Below, in pieces: positions 1 through 7,588 of a stretch of DNA of 64,000 bases. Position 1 is the first letter of the stretch; every line of letters begins with the position of its first letter. The translations under genes and the position numbers were made by a program. Below the pieces are notes generated by a model. It worked only from the letters and a program-made list of their open reading frames with translations. It made no database searches and had not been told where the DNA came from. The DNA is from Streptomyces uncialis (lineage in GTDB: Bacteria > Actinomycetota > Actinomycetes > Streptomycetales > Streptomycetaceae), in assembly GCF_001905345.1 (NCBI RefSeq), contig NZ_LFBV01000003.1, positions 290,234 through 354,233 of the forward strand. Direction: 5' to 3'.

Positions 1-381
1 CTTCTTCCGATCCGGTCGCTCCCGGGCCACTTCCTCCCCCTCCGGTCATGCTTCACGGCATCGTACAAATGCCCGCGGTTCGTTCCTCCCGGTGGTCCCG
101 GAGCCGGTCGGAGCCCCTGTCGCCGACCGGTGGGACGGCGCCCGACCGCCCCTGAGGAACCCCCGCCGCACCTGACGTACACAGTCGTGCGGACCCGCCC
201 GTTCAGCACGCCGGGAAGGCCGCTCAAACCCGCTCGTCGGAAGGTGGCGGGAATTTGTAGCATACTCAGCGGAAATTTGGCACGACTGTGAGTACGGGGG
301 CCCTGTGACGTTCGAGTATGCGGTGCTGAGGAACACGCGCGGGGAGGACCCCGCCGGAGGACGGGGACCGGCACCGGTGAC
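1..381. other. Non-coding left edge, probable promoter region
   Basis: I see no convincing gene. The stretch from about 245 to 300 is markedly richer in A/T than its surroundings and is the likeliest site for the promoter of the rightward operon that begins at 382, but no clear -35/-10 pair can be named. Confidence 0.4.
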
Positions 382-900
382 ATGGCGGGGGCGCGCCCTA
401 TGAGCGGCGGTTCCGGCATAGCCCTGGCGACCCCGTATCTGGACACCGACGCCGACCAGCTCGCCTTCTCCCTGGGGCAGCCGCCGCACGAGGCCCTCGC
501 GGTGCGCGACCTCACGGTCGGCGGCGTCGAGGTGCAGCTCCGGCTGCTGGGCGCCTCCCATCAGGTCTTCGCCGGCCCGGTCCGGGAAACCGTGGCGTGC
601 CTGCCCGGGACCCCGGGCGGCCTGCCCGACACGGTGCGGACGTCCGACGGTTGGCAGTACCGTTTCACCGCCCGGGTGCAGGACTTCACCCCGGAGGAGT
701 TCAGCGACGAGGTGGCATGGGTCCGACGGATGTCGGACACCCACCCGCGGGCGCTGTACGGGATCTTCCCCGGGGCCCAGGAAGCCGTCACCGCGCTGGT
801 CGTGGACCCGCTCGCCGACGGGCTGGCCTGGCGGACCTGGCACACCTATCCGCAGAGCCGCCGGATCGTGGCGACGCACACCCGAATGGAGGCCCGATGA
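382..900 (+). CDS. DUF2617 family protein
   Basis: A 172-residue cytosolic protein with the look of the DUF2617 family common in actinomycetes: no signal peptide and no membrane segment, a conserved TPYLDT segment near the N-terminus and a WRTWHTYP segment near the end. Its biochemical role is not known. It is the first gene of a tight rightward operon; its stop overlaps the next start by 4 bases (ATGA). A second in-frame ATG at 400, with a G-rich stretch about 9 bases upstream, would give 166 residues and may be the true start. Family membership is by recognition; function is left open. Confidence 0.75.
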   Translation: MAGARPMSGGSGIALATPYLDTDADQLAFSLGQPPHEALAVRDLTVGGVEVQLRLLGASHQVFAGPVRETVACLPGTPGGLPDTVRTSDGWQYRFTARVQDFTPEEFSDEVAWVRRMSDTHPRALYGIFPGAQEAVTALVVDPLADGLAWRTWHTYPQSRRIVATHTRMEAR

Positions 901-1301
901 AGACCGCACGACGCGTCAGCGCGACGCTCCTCGCCACGGTGGCGCTCGCCGCCTGCTCCGACAGCTCGGACGAGCAGGCCAACGCCGTCCCGTACCAGTG
1001 GATCAGCAGCCAGTACGCCCGCGTACCCGTCGGCCATGTGGACAAGAAGGACCGCCCGGGCTCGGTCGCCGACGAGATCTCCGGGCACACCTCGGCACGG
1101 GACCGGGGCCGCGACGGGAACACGGTGTACCTGCGCTACCGCGAGGACATCGTCTCCATCGCCCCCTACAAGCGGGGCAGCCGGATCGAGGTCGTGGACT
1201 ACCGCACCGGCTATCAGCGCTGGTACGGGAAGCTGCCCTCGAAGTGGCCGCACCCGGACAGCAACGAATTCCGCGGCGGGGGCCCCGGCGCGGGCAAATA
1301 G
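897..1301 (+). CDS. DUF4247 family lipoprotein
   Basis: A 134-residue exported protein. Residues 1-20 form a lipoprotein signal ending in a lipobox (LAAC, Cys20), so the mature protein should be anchored to the outer face of the membrane. The rest is polar and fits the DUF4247 family, which usually lies between DUF2617 and DUF350 genes in Streptomyces. The start is fixed by the ATGA overlap with the upstream gene. Function is not known; co-transcription with a membrane-anchored polyamine-type transferase suggests a shared envelope task, which is inference only. Confidence 0.75.
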   Translation: MKTARRVSATLLATVALAACSDSSDEQANAVPYQWISSQYARVPVGHVDKKDRPGSVADEISGHTSARDRGRDGNTVYLRYREDIVSIAPYKRGSRIEVVDYRTGYQRWYGKLPSKWPHPDSNEFRGGGPGAGK

Positions 1302-1352
1302 CCCACCGCCGCCCGTCCGAGCACGTCAACGACCCCAGCGAAAGGCACCACC

Positions 1353-1790
1353 GTGGCAGAGATATTCGAGTCGGCGGGCATCGCCCTGCTCTACGGCCTC
1401 GTCGGCTTCGTCGTGATGGCCGTGGGCTTCGTCGCCCTCGACCTCGTCACCCCCGGCAAGCTGTTCCACGTGGTGTGGACCGAGCGCAACCGCGGGGCGG
1501 CGATCCTCCTCGCCGGGCAGACGGTGGCCATCGGCCTGGTGATCGAGCAGTCGATCCGCGCCAGCGAGTCCGAACTGGGCCTCGGCCAGGGGCTCGCCAG
1601 CACCCTGCTCTACGGGCTCGCGGGAGTCGTCGTGATGACGCTCATCTCGCTCGTCGTGGGGCTGATGACCCCGGGCCGGATGGGCGCCGTCGTCCTGGAC
1701 GACAGCGGCGACCGTCCGCATCCCGCGGCCTGGGTCCAGGCGGCGATGTACCTGGGTACGGCCTTCATGGTCGGCGCGGCCGTCTCCTGA
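1353..1790 (+). CDS. DUF350 family membrane protein
   Basis: A 145-residue integral membrane protein with about four hydrophobic helices (near residues 8-30, 50-65, 80-102 and 125-145), matching the DUF350 family. The GTG start at 1353 follows a GCGAAAGG ribosome site. The gene ends 8 bases before the next gene, so both are surely co-transcribed. DUF350 proteins are of unknown function but recur beside spermidine-synthase-like genes, as here. Confidence 0.78.
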   Translation: MAEIFESAGIALLYGLVGFVVMAVGFVALDLVTPGKLFHVVWTERNRGAAILLAGQTVAIGLVIEQSIRASESELGLGQGLASTLLYGLAGVVVMTLISLVVGLMTPGRMGAVVLDDSGDRPHPAAWVQAAMYLGTAFMVGAAVS

Positions 1791-1798
1791 CCGCCTCC

Positions 1799-3394
1799 GT
1801 GAGCACCGACACCGTCCCCCGCACCTCCGAACCCGCGTCCCGCGCGCAAGGGCCCCAGTCGCGGGCGGCACGGTTCCTGCTGCTGCTCGCCGTGTTCATC
1901 TGCGCCGCCTGCGGACTGACCTACGAACTGGCGCTGACCGCGCTCGGCAGCTACCTCATCGGCAACTCCGTGGTGCAGACCTCGGTGGTGCTGTCCGTCA
2001 TGGTCTTCGCGATGGGCATCGGCTCGCTGGCCGCCAAACCGCTCCAGAAGCGGGCGGCCGGCGGCTTCGCCCTCATCGAGGGCACCCTCGCCCTGGTCGG
2101 CGGACTGTCGGTGCTCATCCTGTACGTCTCGTTCGCCTGGCTGCGCATCTACATGCCCGCCATGGTGGTGGTGTCCTTCGCGGTCGGACTCCTCATCGGC
2201 GCCGAGATCCCCCTGCTGATGACTCTTCTCCAGCGGATCAGACGGCAGGAGGCGGGCAGCGCCGTCGCCGATATGTTCGCCGTCGACTACATCGGCGCCC
2301 TGGTCGGCGGACTGGCCTTCCCGTTCCTGCTGCTGCCCGCCTTCGGGCAGCTCCAGGGCGCCCTGGTCGTGGGCGCCGTCAACGCCACCGCCGGTGTCGT
2401 CGTCGTACTGTGGATCTTCCGCCATGAGATGCGCCGTATCGTGCGGATCGGTCTGCTCGCGGGTATGACCGCCGTCCTCGGCATCCTCGGCACGGTGTAC
2501 GTCCTGGCCGACGAGATCGAGGTCAGCGCCCGTCAGCAGCTCTACCGCGATCCGATCGTCCACGCCGAGACCACCCCGTACCAGGACATCGTGATCACCC
2601 GCTCCAGGGCGTTCACCGGGTCCCCGGACACCCGGCTGTTCCTCAACGGCGACCTCCAGTTCTCCTCCGTGGACGAGTACCGCTACCACGAGGCACTCGT
2701 CCACCCTGGTCTGTCGAAGAACCGCTCGTCCGTACTCATCCTGGGCGGCGGCGACGCGCTCGCCCTGCGCGAGGTACTGCGCTACGACGATGTCGAGGAC
2801 GTGACCCTGGTCGACCTCGACCCCGCGATCACCCGGCTGGCACGCGACTTCTCCCCGCTCGCCGCACTCAACGACAAAGCCCTCGACGACCCGCGGGTCA
2901 CCACCGTCCACGCCGACGCCTTCAACTGGCTGCGCGACGCGACACGGCGCTACGACGCGGTCCTCATCGACTTCCCCGACCCGGACACCGCGGCCCTCGC
3001 CAAGCTGTACAGCGTGGAGTTCTACCATCTCCTCGGCCGGGTCCTGAAGCCGGACAGCCAGGTGCTCGTCCAGGGCGGTTCGCCGTTCTTCGCCCCCAAG
3101 ACGTACTGGTCGATCGCCGAGACCATGGCCGAGGCCGGATACACCACCACGCCGTTCCAGGTCGATGTGCCCAGCTTCGGCAACTGGGGCTTCCTCCTCG
3201 CCACCGCCGGAACCGGCACCCCGCCACCGCTGCGCCTCGCGGGCGACGCCCCGCCGCTGAGGTTCCTCGACGGCTCCGTCCTCAGGGCGTCCACCGTCTT
3301 CCCGGTCGACCGCCGCCGCCAGGACGTACGGGCCAGCACCCTGATGGACCCCGCGGTCCTGGAGTACACCCGCCACGAGTGGCGGAACTACTAG
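1799..3394 (+). CDS. Membrane-anchored polyamine aminopropyltransferase (spermidine synthase-like)
   Basis: A 531-residue two-part protein. Roughly residues 20-245 hold about seven transmembrane helices (a fused integral membrane domain), and the C-terminal half is a Rossmann spermidine-synthase domain with the motif LILGGGDAL, an acidic strand end (VTLVDLDP) and DAVLIDFPDP. The family transfers aminopropyl groups to polyamines, although membrane-fused members may use other acceptors. The GTG start at 1799, 8 bases after the DUF350 stop, keeps the gene in the operon; the longer reading frame upstream is a shadow. It is the last gene of the four-gene unit. Confidence 0.8.
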   Translation: MSTDTVPRTSEPASRAQGPQSRAARFLLLLAVFICAACGLTYELALTALGSYLIGNSVVQTSVVLSVMVFAMGIGSLAAKPLQKRAAGGFALIEGTLALVGGLSVLILYVSFAWLRIYMPAMVVVSFAVGLLIGAEIPLLMTLLQRIRRQEAGSAVADMFAVDYIGALVGGLAFPFLLLPAFGQLQGALVVGAVNATAGVVVVLWIFRHEMRRIVRIGLLAGMTAVLGILGTVYVLADEIEVSARQQLYRDPIVHAETTPYQDIVITRSRAFTGSPDTRLFLNGDLQFSSVDEYRYHEALVHPGLSKNRSSVLILGGGDALALREVLRYDDVEDVTLVDLDPAITRLARDFSPLAALNDKALDDPRVTTVHADAFNWLRDATRRYDAVLIDFPDPDTAALAKLYSVEFYHLLGRVLKPDSQVLVQGGSPFFAPKTYWSIAETMAEAGYTTTPFQVDVPSFGNWGFLLATAGTGTPPPLRLAGDAPPLRFLDGSVLRASTVFPVDRRRQDVRASTLMDPAVLEYTRHEWRNY

Positions 3395-3695
3395 CCCGGT
3401 GCGTTCCAGCCAGTCCCTTCGAGCCGGGCCCGGACCGTCGGGCCCGGACCGTCGGTCGTGACACCGGGGCACCCGGCCGCATGGGGACCTCCCCGCACCC
3501 GGGCCTCCCGTCCCCCCGCCCCCACCACCCAACGCGGCACGTAGAGTGGGGTGTTCGTCAGTGGTACCGCGTCGCGAGCGGGTCGGCGCGCGAGGACAGG
3601 GCATGCGCACAGATGTCGTGCGCGGGGACACGGACGGGAAGCCATATGTACGAGGACGTGCGGCGTGGCCGCGATGCCGGGGCAGGGGTGCTGGG
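3395..3695. other. Intergenic region with small hairpin and duplicated 14-mer
   Basis: Contains two adjacent copies of GGGCCCGGACCGTC from 3426 and a 9-bp perfect stem (3424-3447, loop GACCGT) that may terminate the upstream operon. The rest is the leader of the metallophosphoesterase gene. Longer reading frames crossing it do not look real. Confidence 0.45.
3424..3447 (+). terminator. Possible hairpin terminator
   Basis: Stem CCGGGCCCG/CGGGCCCGG with a 6-base loop, 30 bases after the aminopropyltransferase stop. No T-run follows, which is usual for Streptomyces terminators. Confidence 0.4.
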
Positions 3696-4520
3696 ATGAA
3701 GTTGCTCGCCATCAGCGACCTCCATGTCCGCTACACCGAGAACCGTGCCATCGTCGAAGGGCTGCGCCCCGAGTCGGACGACGACTGGCTGGTGGTCGCC
3801 GGGGATGTCGGGGAGACCTTCGACGACATCGTGTGGGCGCTCGGCACACTCAACGAACGCTTCGCCAAGGTCATCTGGGCTCCCGGCAACCATGAGCTGT
3901 GGACCCCGCCGAAGGACCCGGTGCAGCTGCGGGGCGACAAGCGGTACACACACCTGGTGCGGACCCTGCGCGACCTCGGGGTGGTCACACCCGAGGACGA
4001 GTACCCGGTGTGGCCGGGCGCCGACGGACCGGTCGTGATCGCGCCGCTGTTCGTGCTGTACGACTACACGTTCCGGCCCGAGGGGACATACACCGTGGAA
4101 GGGGCGCTCGACGTCGCCCACCAGGCGGGTGTGGTCGCGACCGACGAGTATCTGCTGCATCCCGACCCGTATCCCAGCCGTGAGGCGTGGTGCCGGGCGC
4201 GGCTGTCCTACACCCGCTCACGCCTGGACCGGATCGACCCCGCGCTGCCCACCGTGCTCGTCAACCACTTCCCGCTGGTACGTGAGCCGACCCGGGTCCT
4301 GCGCTACCCGGAGTTCGCCCTGTGGTGCGGCACCGAGGCCACGGCGGACTGGCATGTGCGGTACCGCGCGATCACCGTCGTCTACGGGCATCTGCACATC
4401 CCGCGCACGATCGAGTGCGACGGGGTGCCCCACCGTGAGGTGTCGCTCGGCTATCCGCGCGAGTGGCGCGGCCGACCGGTCGCACCCGCCGGGCTCGTCC
4501 GCATTCTCCCGCAGCAGTAG
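3696..4520 (+). CDS. Calcineurin-like metallophosphoesterase
   Basis: A 274-residue cytosolic phosphohydrolase. All the metal-binding signatures of the calcineurin-like fold are present: ISDLH at residues 6-10, VAGDVG, APGNHE, VNHFP and the terminal YGHLH. These bind a two-metal centre that hydrolyses phosphomono- or diesters; the substrate cannot be read from sequence. The ATG at 3696 is chosen because the protein begins directly with the MKLLAISDLH strand, whereas the 50-codon upstream extension has low-complexity coding. It stands alone, convergent with nuoN. Confidence 0.85.
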   Translation: MKLLAISDLHVRYTENRAIVEGLRPESDDDWLVVAGDVGETFDDIVWALGTLNERFAKVIWAPGNHELWTPPKDPVQLRGDKRYTHLVRTLRDLGVVTPEDEYPVWPGADGPVVIAPLFVLYDYTFRPEGTYTVEGALDVAHQAGVVATDEYLLHPDPYPSREAWCRARLSYTRSRLDRIDPALPTVLVNHFPLVREPTRVLRYPEFALWCGTEATADWHVRYRAITVVYGHLHIPRTIECDGVPHREVSLGYPREWRGRPVAPAGLVRILPQQ

Positions 4521-4658
4521 CCCTCCCGCGCCCACAGTTCTCCCGTACCCGTGGAAGCCCCGGTGACCGGCCCTGGGACCCGGGTCGGGCCGCTCCGGTG
4601 CCGAGCCGGGGTCGTGTCCGGGCCGCATGGAGGTCGTGTCGGGGCGCGTCGGGCCGTG

Positions 4659-6077
4659 TCAGGGCATGAGGGGCGTGGCGAGGACTTCCAGGACGGGGTC
4701 GGCCAGTACGCCGAGGGCGAGGGAGGCGGTGGCCGTCACGCAGGCGACTCCCGCGGCCGTCCTGGGGCCGGTGGCCGCGGGCCGGTGGGTTCGGGGTGAG
4801 ACGGTCGGGGCGATCCAGCGCAGGTAGTAGAAGAGCGAGGCGACCGTGTTGACGGCGGCGAGGACAGCGAGCCAGGCGTAGCCGCCGTCGAACGCCGCGC
4901 TGAACACCTGGAGTTTGCCGAGGAAGACGGCGGTGGGTGGTGTGCCGACCAGACCGAGGAGGCAGACGACGAGGGAGGCGATGAGGACGGGCCGTTCCCG
5001 GGCCAGTCCTCGGTAGTCCTCGATGGTGTGTGCGTCGGGCAGGGCGCAGACGACGGCGAACGCCCCGATGTTGGTGACGGTGTACGCCGCCAGGTAGAAG
5101 AGCAGCGCCCGCTGGTCGAGGCCGGTGGCGCCGACGACCGCGACGGGCATCAGGAGATAGCCGACCTGGCTGATCGTCGAGTACGCGAGCAGGCGTTTGA
5201 CGTCCCGCTGGAAGAACGCGGCCAGGTTCCCCAGGGTCATCGAGGCCGCTGAGAGCACGGCCACCAGTCCGGGCCAGGGGATCGCGGTGTCCGCGAGGGG
5301 CACCGCGGCGAGGCGGTAGAGGGCGACGAGGGCGCCGATCTTGGGGACGGTGGTCAGGAACGCGGCCACGGGTGCCGTGCTGCCCTGCACGGTGTCCGGC
5401 ACCCAGAAGTGGGCCGGCACTCCCCCGGCCTTGAAGAGGACGCCTGCCACCAGCGCGATCGTCCCGGTCGTCACCAGTGCGGCGGAGGCCATGGGCAGTT
5501 CGGCTCGCAGTATCGGGTACATGGTCGCGCGCCCGGCGGCGAGCAGCACCGTGATCCCGCCGAGCATCACCACGCCGAGTGCCGCGCCCACGACGTAGTA
5601 CTTGAGGGCCGCTTCCGTGCCCGCCGCGTCCTTGCGGAATCCGGCGAGGGTGTAGGCGGGGACACTGGCCAGCAGATATCCGGCGGCGAGCAGCAGCAGG
5701 TCCTGGGCCCCGGCGAGCATCAGGGCGCCGAGGGCGGCGAGTTGCAGCAGGACGTAGAACTCGGTCTCACGGGGGTGCGCGTGGAGCGGGCCGACCGCCA
5801 GGGCGAGGACGAGGAGGGTGCCGGCGAGGATGATGATCCTGCCCGCTCCGGTGACGGGGTCGACGCTGAAGGACTCGCCGAACGCGGTGGTGTCGGGACC
5901 GGCCGCGGCGACGGCCGCCGCGGCGATGCCCGCCGTGCAGGCCGCGGTGGCGAGGGCGCCGGTCATCCACTGGCGGTGCCGGGGCAGCCAGGCCCCGAGG
6001 AGCAGTCCGATGACCGCGGACGCGGCGAGCAGCGCCTCGGGGAGGAGGCCGAGGGGGTTCTCGTTCATCCCGTTCAT
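4659..6077 (-). CDS. nuoN: NADH-quinone oxidoreductase subunit N
   Basis: A 472-residue antiporter-like membrane subunit of complex I with about 14 hydrophobic helices. Recognisable features are the KAGGVPAHFWVPD segment with its conserved Lys and the helix reading LLAYSTISQVGYLL, both characteristic of NuoN/L/M proton channels. The start overlaps the nuoM stop by 4 bases (ATGA); an alternative ATG lies 9 bases inside. It is the last gene of the leftward nuo operon, which lacks the peripheral-arm genes, so it probably serves a reduced complex I-like quinone oxidoreductase or antiporter. Confidence 0.93.
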   Translation of the reverse strand: MNGMNENPLGLLPEALLAASAVIGLLLGAWLPRHRQWMTGALATAACTAGIAAAAVAAAGPDTTAFGESFSVDPVTGAGRIIILAGTLLVLALAVGPLHAHPRETEFYVLLQLAALGALMLAGAQDLLLLAAGYLLASVPAYTLAGFRKDAAGTEAALKYYVVGAALGVVMLGGITVLLAAGRATMYPILRAELPMASAALVTTGTIALVAGVLFKAGGVPAHFWVPDTVQGSTAPVAAFLTTVPKIGALVALYRLAAVPLADTAIPWPGLVAVLSAASMTLGNLAAFFQRDVKRLLAYSTISQVGYLLMPVAVVGATGLDQRALLFYLAAYTVTNIGAFAVVCALPDAHTIEDYRGLARERPVLIASLVVCLLGLVGTPPTAVFLGKLQVFSAAFDGGYAWLAVLAAVNTVASLFYYLRWIAPTVSPRTHRPAATGPRTAAGVACVTATASLALGVLADPVLEVLATPLMP

Positions 6078-7588
6078 CGCGCGAGCAGGTCCAGCACCTG
6101 GTGGGAGGCGGGTTCGATGATGTCGAGGACGAAGCGGGGCATGAGGCCGAGGACGATGCCGAGTGCGAGGAGGGGGAGGACGGCGGCGCTCTCGTGCGGC
6201 CGCAGATCGGGGAACGGTCCGGCCGCGCCGGGGGCCAGGGCGGGCAGTCGTGTCGGGCCGAGGAAGATCTGCTGCATCGCGCGGACGAGGAGCGCGGCGG
6301 TGATCAGGATGCCCAGCAGGGCCAGTCCGGTCGCGACGGGCCGGGGGCCGAGGCTGCCAGCGAGGATCTGGAACTCGGCGATGAAGCCGGAGAAGCCGGG
6401 CAGTCCGAGAGACGCGAACGCCGCGAGTCCGGTCGCCGCGGCGAAGACCGGGGCCCGGTCGGCGACCCCCGAGTACGCGGCCATCTCGTAGGTGCGTCCG
6501 CGTGCGTACAGCACGCCGGAGAGCAGGAAGAGTGCGCCGGTGAGCAGACCGTGGCTGACCATCTGGAACACGGCTCCTGTGACGGCGAGTCGCCGGGCCT
6601 GTTCGCCGGTGCCGACGGCAGCGGCGGCGCCGATCGCCAGCAGGATGTAGCCCATGTGGTTGACCGAGGTGTAGGCGATCATCCGTTTGAAGTCGGTCTG
6701 GGCCATGGCGACCAGTGCCCCGTACAGCACGGAGACCACGCCGACGACGACGAAGACCAGGGCGTACTCCGTCCAGGCGCCGGGGAGTACGGGCATCGCG
6801 ATCCGCAGGAATCCGTAGGTGCCCATCTTGAGCAGTACACCGGCGAGGACGACCGATCCGATGGTGGGTGCCTCGGTGTGCGCGGGCGGCAGCCAGGTGT
6901 GGAAGGGGACGGTCGGGGTCTTCACCGCGAGGCCCACGCCGATGGCGAGCAGTACCAGCGCGCCGTACAGCGAGCGGCCGGCGAGGGGGTTCGTCCCGGT
7001 GAGTTCGACGATGTCGAAGGTGTGCGGATCGGCGGCGAGGTAGAGGCCGATGAAGCCGAGCAGCAGGGCGAGGGAGCCGAGGAAGGTGTAGAGGAAGAAC
7101 TTCAGGGCGGCCCGGTGCGCTCCGGCGTGCCCCCAGCTCGCGATGATGAAGTACATCGCGACGATGGACAGGTCGAAGAAGACGAAGAAGAGGATCAGGT
7201 CGAGGGCGGCGAACAGTCCGAGGCAGGTTGTCTGGAGGAAGAGGAAGAGCGCCGCGAACTCCCGTACCCGCCGGGTCTCCCGGAGTGCGTAGACGGCACA
7301 GGCGAGGAAGAGCAGGGAGGTCATGGCCATCAGCGGCAAGGACAGTCCGTCGACACCGATGTGGTAGCTGACCCCGGCACTGGGGATCCATGTGACCTGT
7401 GTCTCGTACTGCATTCCGCCGTCGGGCCGGTATCCCGCCCACACGGCCAGGGTGAGGGCGAGTTCGGCTGCCGCGGTCGCCACCCACACGGTGAGGAAGA
7501 CGGAGCGCGGGGCAGTGCGCGGGACACACATCAGGAGTGCCGCGACGGCGGTGGGGAGCAGGATCAGGGCCGTGAGCAATGCGGTCAC
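6074..7588 (-). CDS. nuoM: NADH-quinone oxidoreductase subunit M
   Basis: A 504-residue antiporter-like complex I subunit with about 14 membrane helices. The segment KTPTVPFHTWLPPAHTEAPT (residues about 224-243) is the diagnostic NuoM sequence, and MIAYTSVNHMGYILL follows. The GTG start overlaps the nuoL stop (GTGA). Several long reading frames on the other strand are shadows. It works in the membrane arm as a proton-translocating module together with NuoL and NuoN. Confidence 0.94.
   Translation of the reverse strand: MTALLTALILLPTAVAALLMCVPRTAPRSVFLTVWVATAAAELALTLAVWAGYRPDGGMQYETQVTWIPSAGVSYHIGVDGLSLPLMAMTSLLFLACAVYALRETRRVREFAALFLFLQTTCLGLFAALDLILFFVFFDLSIVAMYFIIASWGHAGAHRAALKFFLYTFLGSLALLLGFIGLYLAADPHTFDIVELTGTNPLAGRSLYGALVLLAIGVGLAVKTPTVPFHTWLPPAHTEAPTIGSVVLAGVLLKMGTYGFLRIAMPVLPGAWTEYALVFVVVGVVSVLYGALVAMAQTDFKRMIAYTSVNHMGYILLAIGAAAAVGTGEQARRLAVTGAVFQMVSHGLLTGALFLLSGVLYARGRTYEMAAYSGVADRAPVFAAATGLAAFASLGLPGFSGFIAEFQILAGSLGPRPVATGLALLGILITAALLVRAMQQIFLGPTRLPALAPGAAGPFPDLRPHESAAVLPLLALGIVLGLMPRFVLDIIEPASHQVLDLLAR

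Noticed and set aside
46..909. Long reverse-strand reading frame over the DUF2617 gene
   Set aside because: Arg/Pro/Gly-rich shadow of a high-GC gene; no ribosome site and no recognisable domain, whereas the forward frame has family features.
1610..3712. 700-codon reverse frame over the aminopropyltransferase
   Set aside because: Composition is that of a codon-position shadow (Gly/Glu/Asp/Val rich); the forward frame has a clear membrane and Rossmann domain.
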